Of a stretch of 64,000 nucleotides of DNA, positions 1 through 11,452 are shown in pieces. Within the stretch, counting starts at the first letter, position 1; each line of letters opens with the position of its first letter. The notes beneath the pieces were generated by a model, which ran no database searches, was not told the DNA's origin, and worked only from the letters and a program-made list of their open reading frames with translations. Origin of the DNA: Ehretia macrophylla (lineage: Eukaryota; Streptophyta; Magnoliopsida; Boraginales; Ehretiaceae); assembly GCA_037974665.1 (NCBI GenBank), contig CM075773.1:16482146-16546145 (forward strand), read 5' to 3'. The position numbers were made by a program, and so were the translations under genes.

Positions 1-464
1 AACCCATCCGCTTCAACAACGTAGCATCCTCGCAAGACGTGATATCGACGCATTGTAGGGTCCTCTAATGTGCCGCGAGTAAGGTTGTCGTCCTTTTAAC
101 AACTCACGACGTACGATCCGGGATGGAAAAACAGAGCAAAAGAAGAAAAGTGGCCCGAAACTGATGAAAACGTTCGATTTTGAGCTCCGAAAAGGGCACA
201 GCGAGCTTGCTAGCTGCCCCCGTCGTAGAGCTCTCAGAGAGCTTTCCAACGGTATGCTGTGCGCCTCGTAACTCCTTACGGATCAAAAGTTATGGGCACC
301 GGAGCGACGGAGACCTGGTCACAAGCCCTACGCCCTCGGTTTGCGGGCCCAGCCTCCACGTGAAGAGAAGTTGTCTTGCCCAAGGTGCCGTGGGATTCGA
401 TAATAGAAATGTGGTGGGTAAAGTATCTTGGCAACCCTAACCGGAGCAAAAAAAATTGAGAAGG
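1..464 (-). other. Partial 5S spacer at the left edge
   Basis: This is the 3' portion of a spacer cut by the window start, lying downstream of gene 1. It carries the purine-rich tract, a GCGAGCTTGCTAGCTGC palindrome variant near 199-217, the CACGTG hexamer near 357 and the terminator T-runs next to gene 1. No gene is visible in it. Confidence 0.9.
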
Positions 465-583
465 GGGGTGCAACACGAGGACTTCCCAGGGGGTCACCCA
501 TCCTAGTACTACTCTCGCCCAAGCACGTTTAACTTCGGAGTTCTGATGGGATCCGGTGCATTAGTGCTGGTATGCTCGCACCC
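465..583 (-). rRNA. 5S rRNA gene 1
   Basis: Changes: G56A in box A and T9G. The TATA-like element is intact, within an AAATAAAG context. Confidence 0.95.
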
Positions 584-875
584 GTCCTGTTGAGGGCATA
601 ATTCCTTTATTTGTTAACGGTTCACAGTCCCAGCCTAGAGATATGGCCCATTCAAAAGGCCCAATGGGCTTAACGACAACCTATCCGCTTCAACAACGCA
701 GCATCCTCGCAGGACGTGATATCGACGCATTGTAGGGTCCTCTAATGTGCCGCGAGTAAGGTTGTCATCCTTTTAACAGCTCACGACGTACGATACGGGA
801 CTGAAAAACAGAGCAAATGAAGAAAAGTGGCCCGAAACTGATGAAAACGTTCGATTTTGAGCTCCGAAAAGGGCA

Positions 876-893
876 CAGCGAGCTTGCTCGCTG
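876..893. repeat. Spacer palindrome CAGCGAGC-TT-GCTCGCTG
   Basis: Perfect 8-bp arms with a 2-nt loop. The same perfect form recurs at 4287-4304 and 31382-31399. Other units carry many different imperfect versions at the same place, so this is the most variable site of the spacer. Confidence 0.75.
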
Positions 894-1140
894 CCCCAGT
901 CGTAGAGCTCTCAGAGAGCTTTCCAACGGTATGCTGTGCGCCTCGTAACTCCTTACGGATCAAAAGTTATGGGCACCTTAGCGACGGAGACCTGGTCACA
1001 AGCCCTACGCCCTCGGTTTGCGGGCCCAGCCTCCACGTGAAGAGAAGTTGTCTTGCCCAAGGTGCCGTGGGATTCGATAATAGAAATGTGGTGGGTAAAG
1101 TATCTTGGCAACCCTAACCGGAGCAAAAAAAATTGAAAAT

Positions 1141-1164
1141 GGGGGTGCAAAAGGGGGTGCAACA
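1141..1164 (-). repeat. 12-bp duplication of the 3' end of gene 2
   Basis: GGGGGTGCAAAA is followed directly by GGGGGTGCAACA, so the last bases of the gene plus four T's occur twice on the transcribed strand. It lengthens this unit to 689 bp. Confidence 0.85.
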
Positions 1165-1272
1165 CGAGGACTTCCCAGGGGGTCACACATCCTAGTACTA
1201 CTCTCGCCCAAGCACGCTTAACTTCGGAGTTCTGATGGGATCCGGTGCATTAGTGCTGGTATGATCGCACCC
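1154..1272 (-). rRNA. 5S rRNA gene 2
   Basis: One change, G86T in box C. The promoter is consensus. The 3' end is duplicated just downstream. Confidence 0.95.
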
Positions 1273-1829
1273 GTCATGTTGAGGGCACAATTCCTTTATG
1301 TGTTAACGGTTCACAGTCCCAGCCTAGAGATATGGCCCATTCAAAAGGCCCAATGGACTTAACGACAACCCATCCGCTTCAACAACGCAGCATCCTCGCA
1401 ATATGTGATATCTACGCATTGTAGGGTCCTCTAATGTGCCGCGAGTAAGGTTGTCGTCCTTTTAACTGCTCACGACCTACGATCCGGGATGGAAAAACAG
1501 AGGAAAAGAAGAAAAGTGGCCCGAAACTGATGAAAACGTTCGATTTTGAGCTCCGAAAAGGGCACGGCAAGCAAGCTAGCTGCTCACGTCATAGAGCTCT
1601 CAAAGAGCTTTCCAACGGTATGCTGAGCGCCGCGTAAATCCTTACGGAACAAAAGTTATGGGCACCGAAGCGACGGAGACCTGGACACAAGCCCTACGCC
1701 CTCGGTTTGCGGGCCCAGCCTCCAGGTGAAGAGAAGTTGTCTTGCCCAAGGTGCCGTGGGATTCAATAATAGAAATGTGGTGGGTAAAGTATCTTGGCAA
1801 CCCTAACCGAAGCAAAAAAATTTGAAAAA

Positions 1830-1852
1830 GGGGGTGCAAAGGGGGGTGCAAC
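1830..1852 (-). repeat. Duplication of the 3' end of gene 3
   Basis: GGGGGTGCAAA precedes GGGGGGTGCAAC. This is the same type of event as next to gene 2, in the adjacent unit, and again adds 12 bp. Confidence 0.85.
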
Positions 1853-1961
1853 ATGAGGACTTCCTAGGGGGTCACCCATCCTAGTACTACTCTCGCCCAA
1901 GCACACTTAACTTCGGAGTTCTGATGAGATCCGGTGCATTAGTACTAGTATGATCGCACCC
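1843..1961 (-). rRNA. 5S rRNA gene 3
   Basis: Six changes, all C-to-T or G-to-A transitions: G108A, G97A, C57T, C35T, C18T, C15T. The TATA-like element is ATAAGG. Possibly weak or silent. Confidence 0.9.
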
Positions 1962-2520
1962 GTCGTGTTGAGGGCACAATTCCCTTATGTGTTAACGGTT
2001 CACAGTCCTAGCCTAGAGAGATGGCCCATTCAAAAGGCCCAATGGGCTTAACGACAACCCATCCGCTTCAACAACGCAACATCCTCGCAAGACGTGATAT
2101 CGACGCATTGTAGGGTCCTCTAATGTGCCGCGAGTAAGGTTGTTGTCCTTTTAACAGCTCACGACGAACGGTCCGGGACCGAAAAAACAGAGCAATAGAA
2201 GAAAAGTGGCCCGAAACTGATGAAAATGTTCGATTTTGAGCTCCGAAAAGGGTACAGAGTGCTAGCTGGCTGCCCCCGTCGTAGAGCTCTCAGAGAGCTT
2301 TCCAACAGTATGCTGTGCGCCTCGTAACTCCTTACGGATCATAAGTTATGGGCACCGGAGCGACGGAGACCTGGTCAAAAGCCCTACGCCCTCGGTTTGC
2401 GGGCCCAGCCTCCACGTGAAGAGAAGTTGTCTTGCCCAAGGTGCCGTGGGATTCGATAATAGAAATGTGGTGGGCAAACTATCTTGGCAACGCTAACCGG
2501 AGCAAAAAAAATTGAAAAGG

Positions 2521-2639
2521 GGGGTGCAACACGAGGACTTCCCAGGGGGTCACCCATCCTAGTACTCCTCTCGCCCAAGCATGCTTAACTTCGGAGTTCT
2601 GATGGGATCCGGTGCATTAGTGCTGGTATGATCGCACCC
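2521..2639 (-). rRNA. 5S rRNA gene 4
   Basis: T73G and G58A (box A). Promoter consensus. Confidence 0.95.
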
Positions 2640-3198
2640 GTCATGTTGAGGGCACAATTCCTTTATGTGTTAACGGTTCACAGTCCCAGCCTAGAGATAT
2701 GGCCCATTCAAAATGCCCAATGGGATTAACGACAAACCATCCGCTTCAACAACGCAGCATCCTCGCAAGACGTGATATCGACGCATTGTATGGTCCTCTA
2801 ATGTACCGTGAGTAAGGTTGTCGTCCTTTTAACATCTCACGACGTACGATCCGGGATGGAAAAACAGAGCAAAAGAAGAATATTGGCCCGAAACTGATGA
2901 AAATGTTCAATTTAGAGCTCTGAAAAGGGCACAACGAGCTAGCTAGCTGCCCCCGTCGTAGAGCTCTCAGAGAGCTTTCAAACGGTATGCTGTGCGCCTC
3001 GTAACTCCTTACGGATCAAAAGTTATGGGCACCGGAGCGACGGAGACCTGGTCACAAGCCCTACGCCCTCGGTTTGCGGGCCCAGCCTCCACGTGAAGAG
3101 AAGTTGTCTTGCCCAAGGTGCCGTGGGATTCGATAATAGAAATGTGGTGGGTAAAGCATCTTGGCAAGGCTAACCGGGGCAAAAAAAATTGTAAAGAG

Positions 3199-3316
3199 GG
3201 GGTGCAACACGAGGACTTCCCAGGGGTCACCCATCCTAGTAATACTCTCGCCCTAGCACGCTTAACTTCAGAGTTCTGATGGGATCCGGTGCATTAGTGC
3301 TGGTATGATCGCACCC
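3199..3316 (-). rRNA. 5S rRNA gene 5, 1-nt deletion
   Basis: 118 nt long: one C is missing from the C-run nt 91-95 of box C. Also G75T, T63A and C47T. Promoter consensus. Confidence 0.92.
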
Positions 3317-3875
3317 GTCATGTTGAGGGCACAATTCCTTTATGTGTTAACGGTTCACAGTCCCAGCCTAGAGATATGGCCCATTCAAAAGGCCCAATGG
3401 GCTTAACGACAACCTATCCGCTTCAACAACGCAGCATCCTCGCAAGACGTGATATCGACGCATTGTAGGGTCCTCTAATGTGCCGCGAGTAAGGTTGTCG
3501 TCCTTTTAACAGCTCACGACGTACGATCCGGGACGAAAAAATAGAGCAAAAGAAGAAAAGTGCCCCGAAACTGATGAAAACGTTCGATTTTGAGCTCCAA
3601 AAAGGGCACAGCGAGCTTGTTCGCTGCCCCCATCGTAGAGCTCTCAGAGAGCTTTCCAACTATATGCTGTGCGCCTCGTAACTCCTTACGGATCAAAAGT
3701 TATGGGCACCGGAGCGACGGAGACCTGGTCATAAGCCCTACGCCCTCGGTTTGCGGGCCCAACCTCCACGTGAAGAGAAGTTGTCTTGCCCAAGGTGCCG
3801 TTGGATTCGATAATAGAAATGTGGTGGGTAAAGTATCTTGGCAACGCTAACCGGAGCAAAAAAATTTGAAAAGGG

Positions 3876-3994
3876 GGGGTGCAACACGAGGACTTCCCAG
3901 GGGGTCACCCATCCTAGTACTACTCTCGCCCAAGCAAGCTTAACTTCGGAGTTCTGATGGGATCCGGTGCATTAGTGCTGGTATGATCGCACCC
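3876..3994 (-). rRNA. 5S rRNA gene 6
   Basis: One change, G58T in box A. Confidence 0.95.
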
Positions 3995-4286
3995 GTCATG
4001 TTGAGGGCACAATTCCTTTATGTGTTAACGGTTCACAGTCCCAGCCTAGAGATATGGCCCATTCAAAAGGCCCAATGGGCTTAACGACAACCTATCCGCT
4101 TCAACAACGCAGCATCCTCGCAAGACGTGATATCGACGCATTGTAGGGTCCTCTAATGTGCCGCGAGTAAGGTTGTCGTCCTTTTAACAGCTCACGACGT
4201 ACGATACGGGACTGAAAAACAGAGCAAATGAAGAAAAGTGGCCCGAAACTGATGAAAACGTTCGATTTTGAGCTCCGAAAAGGGCA

Positions 4287-4304
4287 CAGCGAGCTTGCTC
4301 GCTG
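4287..4304. repeat. Spacer palindrome CAGCGAGC-TT-GCTCGCTG
   Basis: Identical to the palindrome at 876-893. The two lie in the duplicated block shared between 0.7-1.6 and 4.1-5.0 kb. Confidence 0.75.
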
Positions 4305-4552
4305 CCCCAGTCGTAGAGCTCTCAGAGAGCTTTCCAACGGTATGCTGTGCGCCTCGTAACTCCTTACGGATCAAAAGTTATGGGCACCTTAGCGACGGAG
4401 ACCTGGTCACAAGCCCTACGCCCTCGGTTTGCGGGCCCAGCCTCCACGTGAAGAGAAGTTGTCTTGCCCAAGGTGCCATGGGATTCGATAATAGAAATGT
4501 GGTGGGTAAAGTATCTTGGTAACCCTAACCGGAGCAAAAAAAATTGAAAAGG

Positions 4553-4671
4553 GGGGTGCAACACGAGGACTTCCCAGGGGGTCACCCATCCTAGTACTAC
4601 TCCCGCCCAAGCACGCTTAACTTCGGAGTTCTGATGGGATCCGGTGCATTAGTGCTGGTATGATCGCACCC
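4553..4671 (-). rRNA. 5S rRNA gene 7
   Basis: One change, A69G in the intermediate element. Its spacer is the partner of gene 2's spacer (block D). Confidence 0.95.
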
Positions 4672-5229
4672 GTCATGTTGAGGGCACAATTCCTTTATGT
4701 GTTAACGGTTCACAGTCCCAGCCTAGAGATATGGCCCATTCAAAAGGCCCAATGGACTTAACGACAACCCATCCGCTTCAACAACGCAGCATCCTCGCAA
4801 GACGTGATATCGACGCATTGTAGGGTCCTCTAATGTGCCGCGAGTAAGGTTGTCGTCCTTTTAACTGCTCACGACCTACGATCCGGGATGGAAAAACAGA
4901 GGAAAAGAAGAAAAGTGGCCCGAAACTGATGAAAACGTTCGATTTTGAGCTCCGAAAAGGGCACGACAAGCTAGCTAGCTGCCCCCGTCGTAGAGCTCTC
5001 GGAGAGCTTTCCAACGGTATGCTGTGCGCCACGTAACTCCATACGAATCAAAAGTTATGGGCACCGAAGCGACGGAGACCTGGTCTCAAGCCCTACGCCC
5101 TCGGTTTGCAGGCCCAACCTCTACGTGAAGAGAAGTTGTGTTGCCCAAGGTGCCGTGGGATTCGGTAATAGAAATGTGGTGGGTAAAGTATCTTGGCAAC
5201 GCTAACCGGAGCAAAAAAAACTGAAAAGG

Positions 5230-5348
5230 GGGGTGCAACACGAGGACTTCCAAGGGGGTCACCCATCCTAGTACTCCTCTCGCCCAAGCATGCCTACCTT
5301 TGGAGTTCTGATGGGATCCAGTTCATTAGTGCTGGTGTGATCGCTCGC
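5230..5348 (-). pseudogene. Divergent 5S rRNA copy 8, probable pseudogene
   Basis: Eleven substitutions: G97T, T73G, G58A, A55G, T52G, G48A, C29T, C26A, T12C, T4A, G2C. Three fall in box A and two break helix I, so correct transcription and folding are unlikely. The external promoter is nearly intact. Confidence 0.75.
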
Positions 5349-5904
5349 GTCTTGTTGAGGGCACAATTCCTTTATGTGTTAACGGTTCCCAGTCCCACCC
5401 TAGAGATATGGCCCATTCAAAAGGCCCGATGGGCTTAACGACAACCCATCCGCTTCAACAACGCAGCATCCTCGAAAGACGTGAGACCGACGCATTGTAG
5501 GGTCCTCTAATGTCCCGGGAGTAAGACTGTCGTCCTTTTAACATCTCACGACGTACGATCCGGGATGGAAAAACAGAGCAAAAGAAGAATATTGGCCCGA
5601 AACTGATGAAAACGTTTGATTTTGAGCTCAAAAAAAGGCACGGCTAGCTAACTAGCTGCCCCCGTCGTAGAGCTCTCGGAAGGCTTTCCAACGGTATGCT
5701 GTGCGCCGCATAACTCCTTACGGATCAAAAGTTATGGGCCCCGGAGCGATGGAGACCTGGTCACAGGCCCAACGCCCTCTGTTTGTAGGCCTAGCCTCTA
5801 CGCGAAGCGAAGTTGTCTTGCCTAAGATGCCATGGGACTCGATAATAGAAATGTGGTGGGTAAAGTATCTTGGCAATGCTAACCGGAGCAAAAAAAATTG
5901 AAAA

Positions 5905-5928
5905 GGGGGGTGCAAAAGCGGATGCAAC
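5905..5928 (-). repeat. Duplication of the 3' end of gene 9
   Basis: The first copy, GGGGGGTGCAAAA, has the normal gene-end sequence. The copy adjoining the gene body is mutated to GCGGATGCAAC. The unit is 689 bp. Confidence 0.8.
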
Positions 5929-6037
5929 ACGAGGACTTCCCAGGGGGTCACCCATCCTAGTACTACTCTCGCCCAAGCACACTTAACTTCGGAGTTCTGA
6001 TGGGATCCGGTGCATTAGTGCAGGTATGATCACACCT
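5919..6037 (-). rRNA. 5S rRNA gene 9
   Basis: Six changes: C119G, C116T, C57T, A16T, C6T, G1A. Four lie in helix I and do not compensate one another. The unit has the duplicated 3' end. Confidence 0.85.
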
Positions 6038-6595
6038 GTCAAGTTGAGGGCACAATTCCTTTATGTGTTAAAGGTTCACAGACCCAGCCGAGAGAGATGG
6101 CCCGTTCAGAAGGCCCAATGGGCTTAACGACAACCCATCCGCTTCAACAACGCAGCATCCTCGCAAGACGTGATATCGACGCATTGTAGAGTCCTCTAAT
6201 GTGCTGCGAGTAAGGTTGTCGTCCTTTTAACAGCTCACGACGTACGATCCGGGACGGAAAAATAGAGCAAAAGAAGAAAAGTGGCCCGAAACTGATGAAA
6301 ACGTTCGATTTTGAGCTCCGAAAAGGGTATAGCAAGCTAGCTAGCTGCCCCCGTCGTAGAGCTGTCGGAGAGCTTTCCAACGGTATGCTGTGCGTCGCGT
6401 AACTCCTTACGGATCAAAAGTTATGGGCACCGGTGCGACGGAGACCTGGTCACAAGCCCTACGCCCTCGGTTTGCGGGGCCAGCCTCCACGTGAAGAGAA
6501 GTTGTCTTGCCCAAGGTGCCGTGGGATTCGATAATAGAAATGTGGTGGGTAAAGTATCTTGGCAACGCTAACCGGAGCAAAAAAAATTGAAAAGG

Positions 6596-6714
6596 GGGGT
6601 GCAACACGAGGACTTCCAAGGGGGTCACCCATCCTAGTACTACTCTCGCCCAAGCACGCTTAACTTCGGAGTTCTGATGGGATCCGGTGCATTAGTGCTG
6701 GTATGATCGCACCT
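6596..6714 (-). rRNA. 5S rRNA gene 10
   Basis: G97T and G1A (first transcribed base). Upstream TGGGCC pair damaged (TGGCAAATT on the plus strand). Confidence 0.94.
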
Positions 6715-7272
6715 GTCATGTTGAGGGCACAATTCCTTTATGTGTTAACGGTTCACTGTCCCAGCCTAGAGAAATGGCAAATTCAAAAGGCCCAATGGGC
6801 TTAACGACAACACATCCGCTTCAACAACGCAGCATCCTCGCAAGACGTGATATCGACGCATTGTAGGGTCCTCTAATGTGCCGCGAGGAAGGTTGTCGTC
6901 CTTTTAACAGCTCACGACGTACGATCCGGGATGGAAAAACAGAGCAAAAGAAGAAAAGTGGCCCGAAACTGATGAAAACGTTCGATTTTGAGCTCCGAAA
7001 AGGGCACAGCAAGCTAGCTGGCTGCCCCCGTCGTAGAGCTCTCGAAGAGCTTTCCAACGGTATGCTGTGCGCCGCGTAACTCCTTACGGATCAAAAGTTA
7101 TGGGCACCGGAGCGACGGAGACCTGGTCACTAGCCCTACGCCCTCGGTTTGCGGGCCCAGCCTCCACGTGAAGAGAAGTTGTCTTGCCCAAGGTGCCGTG
7201 GGATTCGATAATAGAAATGTGGTGGGTAAGGTATCTTGGCAACGCTAAGCGGAGCAAAAAAAATTGAAAAGG

Positions 7273-7391
7273 GGGGTGCAACACGAGGACTTCCCAGGGG
7301 GTCACCCATCCTAGTACTACTCTCGCCCAAGCACGCTTAACTTCGGAGTTCTGATGGGATCCGGTGCATTAGTGCTGGTATGATCGCACCC
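7273..7391 (-). rRNA. 5S rRNA gene 11, consensus
   Basis: Exact match to the window consensus, with an intact promoter; a good candidate for an expressed copy. Confidence 0.97.
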
Positions 7392-7948
7392 GTCATGTTG
7401 AGGGCACAATTCCTTTATGTGTTAACGGTTCACAGTCCCAGCCTAGAGATATGGCCCATTCAAAAGGCCCAATGGGCTTAACGACAACCCATCCACTTCA
7501 ACAACGCAGCATCCTCGCAAGACGTGATATCGACGCATTGTAGGGTCCTCTAATGTGCCGCGAGGAAGGTTGTCATCCTTTTAACATCTCACGACGTACG
7601 ATACGGGACGGAAAAACAGAACAAAAGAAGAAAGTGGCCCGAAACAGATGAAAACGTTCGATTTTGAGCTCCGAAAAGGGTACAACAAGCTAGCTAGCTG
7701 CCCCCGTCATAGAGCTCTCAGAGAGCTTTGCAACGGTATGCTGTGCGCCTCGTAACGCCTTACGAATCAAAAGTTATGGGCACCGTAGCGACGGAGACAT
7801 GGTCACAAGCCCTACGCCCTCGGTTTGCGGGCCCAGCCTCCACGTGAAGAGAAGTTGTCTTGCCCAAGGTGCCGTGGGATTCGATAATAGAAATGTGGTG
7901 GGTAAAGTATCTTTGCAACCCTAACCGGAGCAAAAAAAATTGAAAAGT

Positions 7949-8067
7949 TGGGTGCAACACGAGGACTTCCCAGGGGGTCACCCATTCTAGTACTACTCTC
8001 GCCGAAGCACGCTTAACTTCGGAGTTCTGATGGGATCCGGTGCATTAGTGCTGGTATGATCGCACTC
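7949..8067 (-). rRNA. 5S rRNA gene 12
   Basis: C119A, G82A, G64C and G2A. Confidence 0.93.
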
Positions 8068-8625
8068 GTCATGTTGAGGGCACAATTCCTTTATGTGTTA
8101 ACGGTTCACTGTCCCAGCCTAGAGATATGGCCCATTCAAAAGGCCCAATGGGCTTAACGACAACCCATCCGCTTCAACAACGCAGCATCCTCGCAAGACG
8201 TGATATCGACGCATTGTAGGGTCCTCTAATGTGCCGCGAGTAAGGTTGGCATCCTTTTAACAGCTCACGACGTACGATCCGGGACGGAAAAACAGAGCAA
8301 AAGAAGAAAAGCAGGCCGAAATTGATGAAAACGTTCGATTTTGAGCTCCGAAAAGAGCACGGCGTGCTAGCTACCTTCCCCTGTCGTAGTGCTATCGGAG
8401 AGCTTTCCAACGGTATGCTGTGCGTCGCGGAACTCCTTACGGATCAAAAGTTATGGGCACCGGTGCGACGGAGACCTGGTCACAAGCCCTACGCCCTCGG
8501 TTTGCGGGCCCAGCCTCCCCGTGAAGAGAAGTTGTCTTGCCGAAGGTGCCGTGGGATTCGATTATTGAAATGTGGTGGGTAAAGTATCTTGGCAACCCTA
8601 ACCGGAGCAAAAAAAATTGAAAAGG

Positions 8626-8744
8626 GGGGTGCAACACGAGGACTTCCCAGGGGGTCACCCATCCTAGTACTACTCTCACCCAAGCACGCTTAACTTCGGA
8701 GTACTGATGGGATCCGGTGCATTAGGGCTGGTATGATCGCACCC
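8626..8744 (-). rRNA. 5S rRNA gene 13
   Basis: C67T (intermediate element), A42T and A19C. Confidence 0.94.
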
Positions 8745-9302
8745 GTCATGTTGAGGGCACAATTCCTTTATGTGTTAACGGTTCGCTGTGCCAGCCTAGA
8801 GATATGGCCCATTCAAAAGGCCCAATGGGCTTAACGACAACCCATCCGCTTCAACAACACAGCATCCTCGCAAGACGTGATATCGACGCATTGTAGGGTC
8901 CTCTAATGTGCCGCGAGTAAGGTTGTCGTCCTTTTAACAGCTCACGACGTACGATCCGGGACGGAAAAACAGAGCAAAAGAAGAAAAGTGGCACGAAACT
9001 GATGATAACGTTCGATTTTAAGCTCCGAAAAGGGTAAAGCGAGCTGGCTCGCTGCCCCCGTCGTAGAGCTCTCAGAGTGCTTTCCAACGGTATGTTGTGC
9101 GCCTCGTAACTCCTTACGGATCAAAACTTATGGGCACCGTAGCGACGGAGACCTTGTCACAAGCCCTACACCCTCGGTTTGCGTGCCCAGCCTCCACGTG
9201 AAGAGAAGTTGCCTTGCCCAAGGTGCCATGGGATTCGATAATAGAAATGTGGTGGGTAAAGTATCTTGGCAACCCTAACCGGAGCAAAAAAAATTGAAAA
9301 GG

Positions 9303-9421
9303 GGGGTGCAAAACGAGGACTTCCCAGGGGGGCACCCATCCTAGTACTACTCTCGCCCAAGCACGCTTAACTTCGGAGTTCTGATGGGATCCGGTGCATT
9401 AGTGCTGGTATGATCGCACAC
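9303..9421 (-). rRNA. 5S rRNA gene 14
   Basis: G110T, A90C, G2T. The TATA-like element has become ACAAAAAG. Confidence 0.92.
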
Positions 9422-9980
9422 GTCATGTTGAGGGCACAATTCCTTTTTGTGTTAACGGTTCGCAGTCCCAGCCTAGAGATATGGCCCATTCAAAAGGCCC
9501 AATGGGCTTAACGACAACCCATCCGCTTCAACAACGCAGCATCCTCGCAAGACGTGATATCGACGCATTGTAGAGTCCTCTAATGTGCCGCGAGTAAGGT
9601 TGTGGGCGTTTTAACAGCTCACGACGTACGATCCGGGATGAAAAAAACAGAGCAAATGAAGAAAAGTGGCCTGAAACTGATGAAAATGTTTGATTTTGGG
9701 TTCCAAAAAGGGCATAGCGAGCAAGCTACCTGCCCCCGTCGTAGAGCTCTCGAAGAGCTTTCCAACGGTATGCTGTGCGCCGCGTAACTTCTTACGGATC
9801 AAAAGTTATGGGCACCGGAGCGACGGAGACCTGGTCACAAGCCCTACGCCCTCGGTTTGCAGGCCCAGCCTCCACGTGAAGAGAAGTTGTCTTGCCCAAA
9901 GTGCCGTGGGATTCGATAATAGAAATGTGGTGGGTAAAGTATCTTGGCAACCCTAACCGGAGCAAAAAAAATTGAAAAGG

Positions 9981-10099
9981 GGGGTGCAACACGAGGACTT
10001 TCCAGGGGGTCACCCATCCTAGTACTACTCTCGCCCAAGCACGCTTAACTTCGGAGTTCTGATGGGATCCGATGCATTAGTGCTGGTATGATCGCACCC
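9981..10099 (-). rRNA. 5S rRNA gene 15
   Basis: G99A and C28T, the latter a CpG transition. Confidence 0.95.
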
Positions 10100-10657
10100 G
10101 TCATGTTGAGGGCACAATTCCTTTATGTGTTAACGGTTCACAGTCCCAGCCTAGAGATATGGCCCATTCAAAAGGTCCAATGGGCTTAACGACAACCCAT
10201 CCGCTTCAACAACGCAGCATCCTCGCAAGACGTGATATCGACGCATTGTAGGGTCCTCTAATGTGCCGCGAGTAAGGTTGTCGTCCTTTTAACAGCTCAC
10301 GACGTACGATCCGGGACGGAAAAACAGAGCAAAAGAAGAAAAGTGGCCCGAAACTAATGAAAACGTTCGATTTTGAGCTCCGAAAAGGGCACAGCGAGCC
10401 AGCTCGTTGCCCCCTTCGTAGAGCTCTCAGAGACCTTTCCAACGGTATGCTGTTCGCCTCGTAACTCCTTACGGATCAAAAGTTATGGGCACCGTAGCGA
10501 CGGAGACCTGGTCACAAGCCCTACGCCCTCGGTTTGCGGGCCCAGCCTCCACGTGAAGAGAAGTTGTCTTGCCCAAGGTGCCGTGGGATTCGATAATAGA
10601 AATGTGGTGGGTAAAGTATCTTGGCAACCCTAACCGGAGCAAAAAAAATTGAAAAGG

Positions 10658-10776
10658 GGGGTGCAACACGAGGACTTCCCATGGGGTCACCCATCCTAGT
10701 ACTACTTTCGCCCAAGCACGTTTAACTTCGGATTTCTGATGGGATCCGGTGCATCAGTGCTGGTATGATCGCACCC
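10658..10776 (-). rRNA. 5S rRNA gene 16
   Basis: C95A, G70A, G56A, C44A, A22G. Two changes lie in the internal control region besides C95A in box C. Confidence 0.92.
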
Positions 10777-11333
10777 GTCATGTTGAGGGCACAATTCCTT
10801 TATGTGTTAACGGTTCACAGTCCCAGCCTAGAGATATGGCCTATTCAAAAGGCCCAATGGGCTTAACGACAACCCATCCGCTTCAACAACGCAGCATCCT
10901 CGCAAGACGTGATATCGACGCATTGTAGGGTCCTCTAATGTGCCGCAAGTAAGGTTGTCGTCCTTTTAACAGCTCACGACGGATGATCCGGGACTGAAAA
11001 ACAGAGCAAAAGAAGAAAAGTGGCCCGAAACTGATGAAAATGTTCGATTTTGAGTTCCGAAAAGGGCACAGCAAGCTAGCTCGCTGCCCCCGTCGTAGAG
11101 CTCTCGGAGAACTTTCCAACGGTATGCTGTGCGCATCGTAACTCCTTACGGATCAAAAGTTATGGGCACCGTAGAGACGGAGACCTGGTCACAAGCCCTA
11201 CAACCTCGGTTTGCGGGCCCAGCCTCCACGTGAAGAGAAGTTGTCTTGCCCAAGGTGCCGTGCGATTCGATAATAGAAATGTGGTGGATAAAGTATCTTG
11301 GCAACGCTAACCGGAGCAAACAAAATTGAAAAA

Positions 11334-11452
11334 GGGGTGCAACACGAGGACTTCCCAGGGGGTCACCCATCCTAGTACTACTTTCGCCAAAGCACGCTTA
11401 ACTTCGGAGTTCTGATGGGATCCGATGCATTAGTGCTGGTATGATTGCACCC
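11334..11452 (-). rRNA. 5S rRNA gene 17
   Basis: G70A, G64T, C28T, G7A. The TATA-like element is ATAAAA. The G-run beyond the gene end is shorter (AAAGGGG). Confidence 0.92.

Larger units (their letters stand above)
681..1560. repeat. Block D1, partner of 4092-4959
   Basis: It shares CTATCCG, ACGATACGGGACTG, GAGCAAATGAAG, CACCTTAGCG and TTTAACTGCTCACGACCTAC with its partner at +3411, changing to +3399 after the 12-bp duplication. Confidence 0.8.
4092..4959. repeat. Block D2, partner of 681-1560
   Basis: Second copy of the block five units away. It lacks the 12-bp gene-end duplication that D1 carries. Confidence 0.8.

Noticed and set aside
276..497. Reading frames of 60-96 residues repeated in almost every unit (for example those starting inside the 5S gene and running into the spacer)
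   Set aside because: They recur only because the unit recurs. They begin at GTG/ATG/TTG within or beside the 5S gene, are broken by stops and indels in many units, and their differences show no bias toward silent changes.
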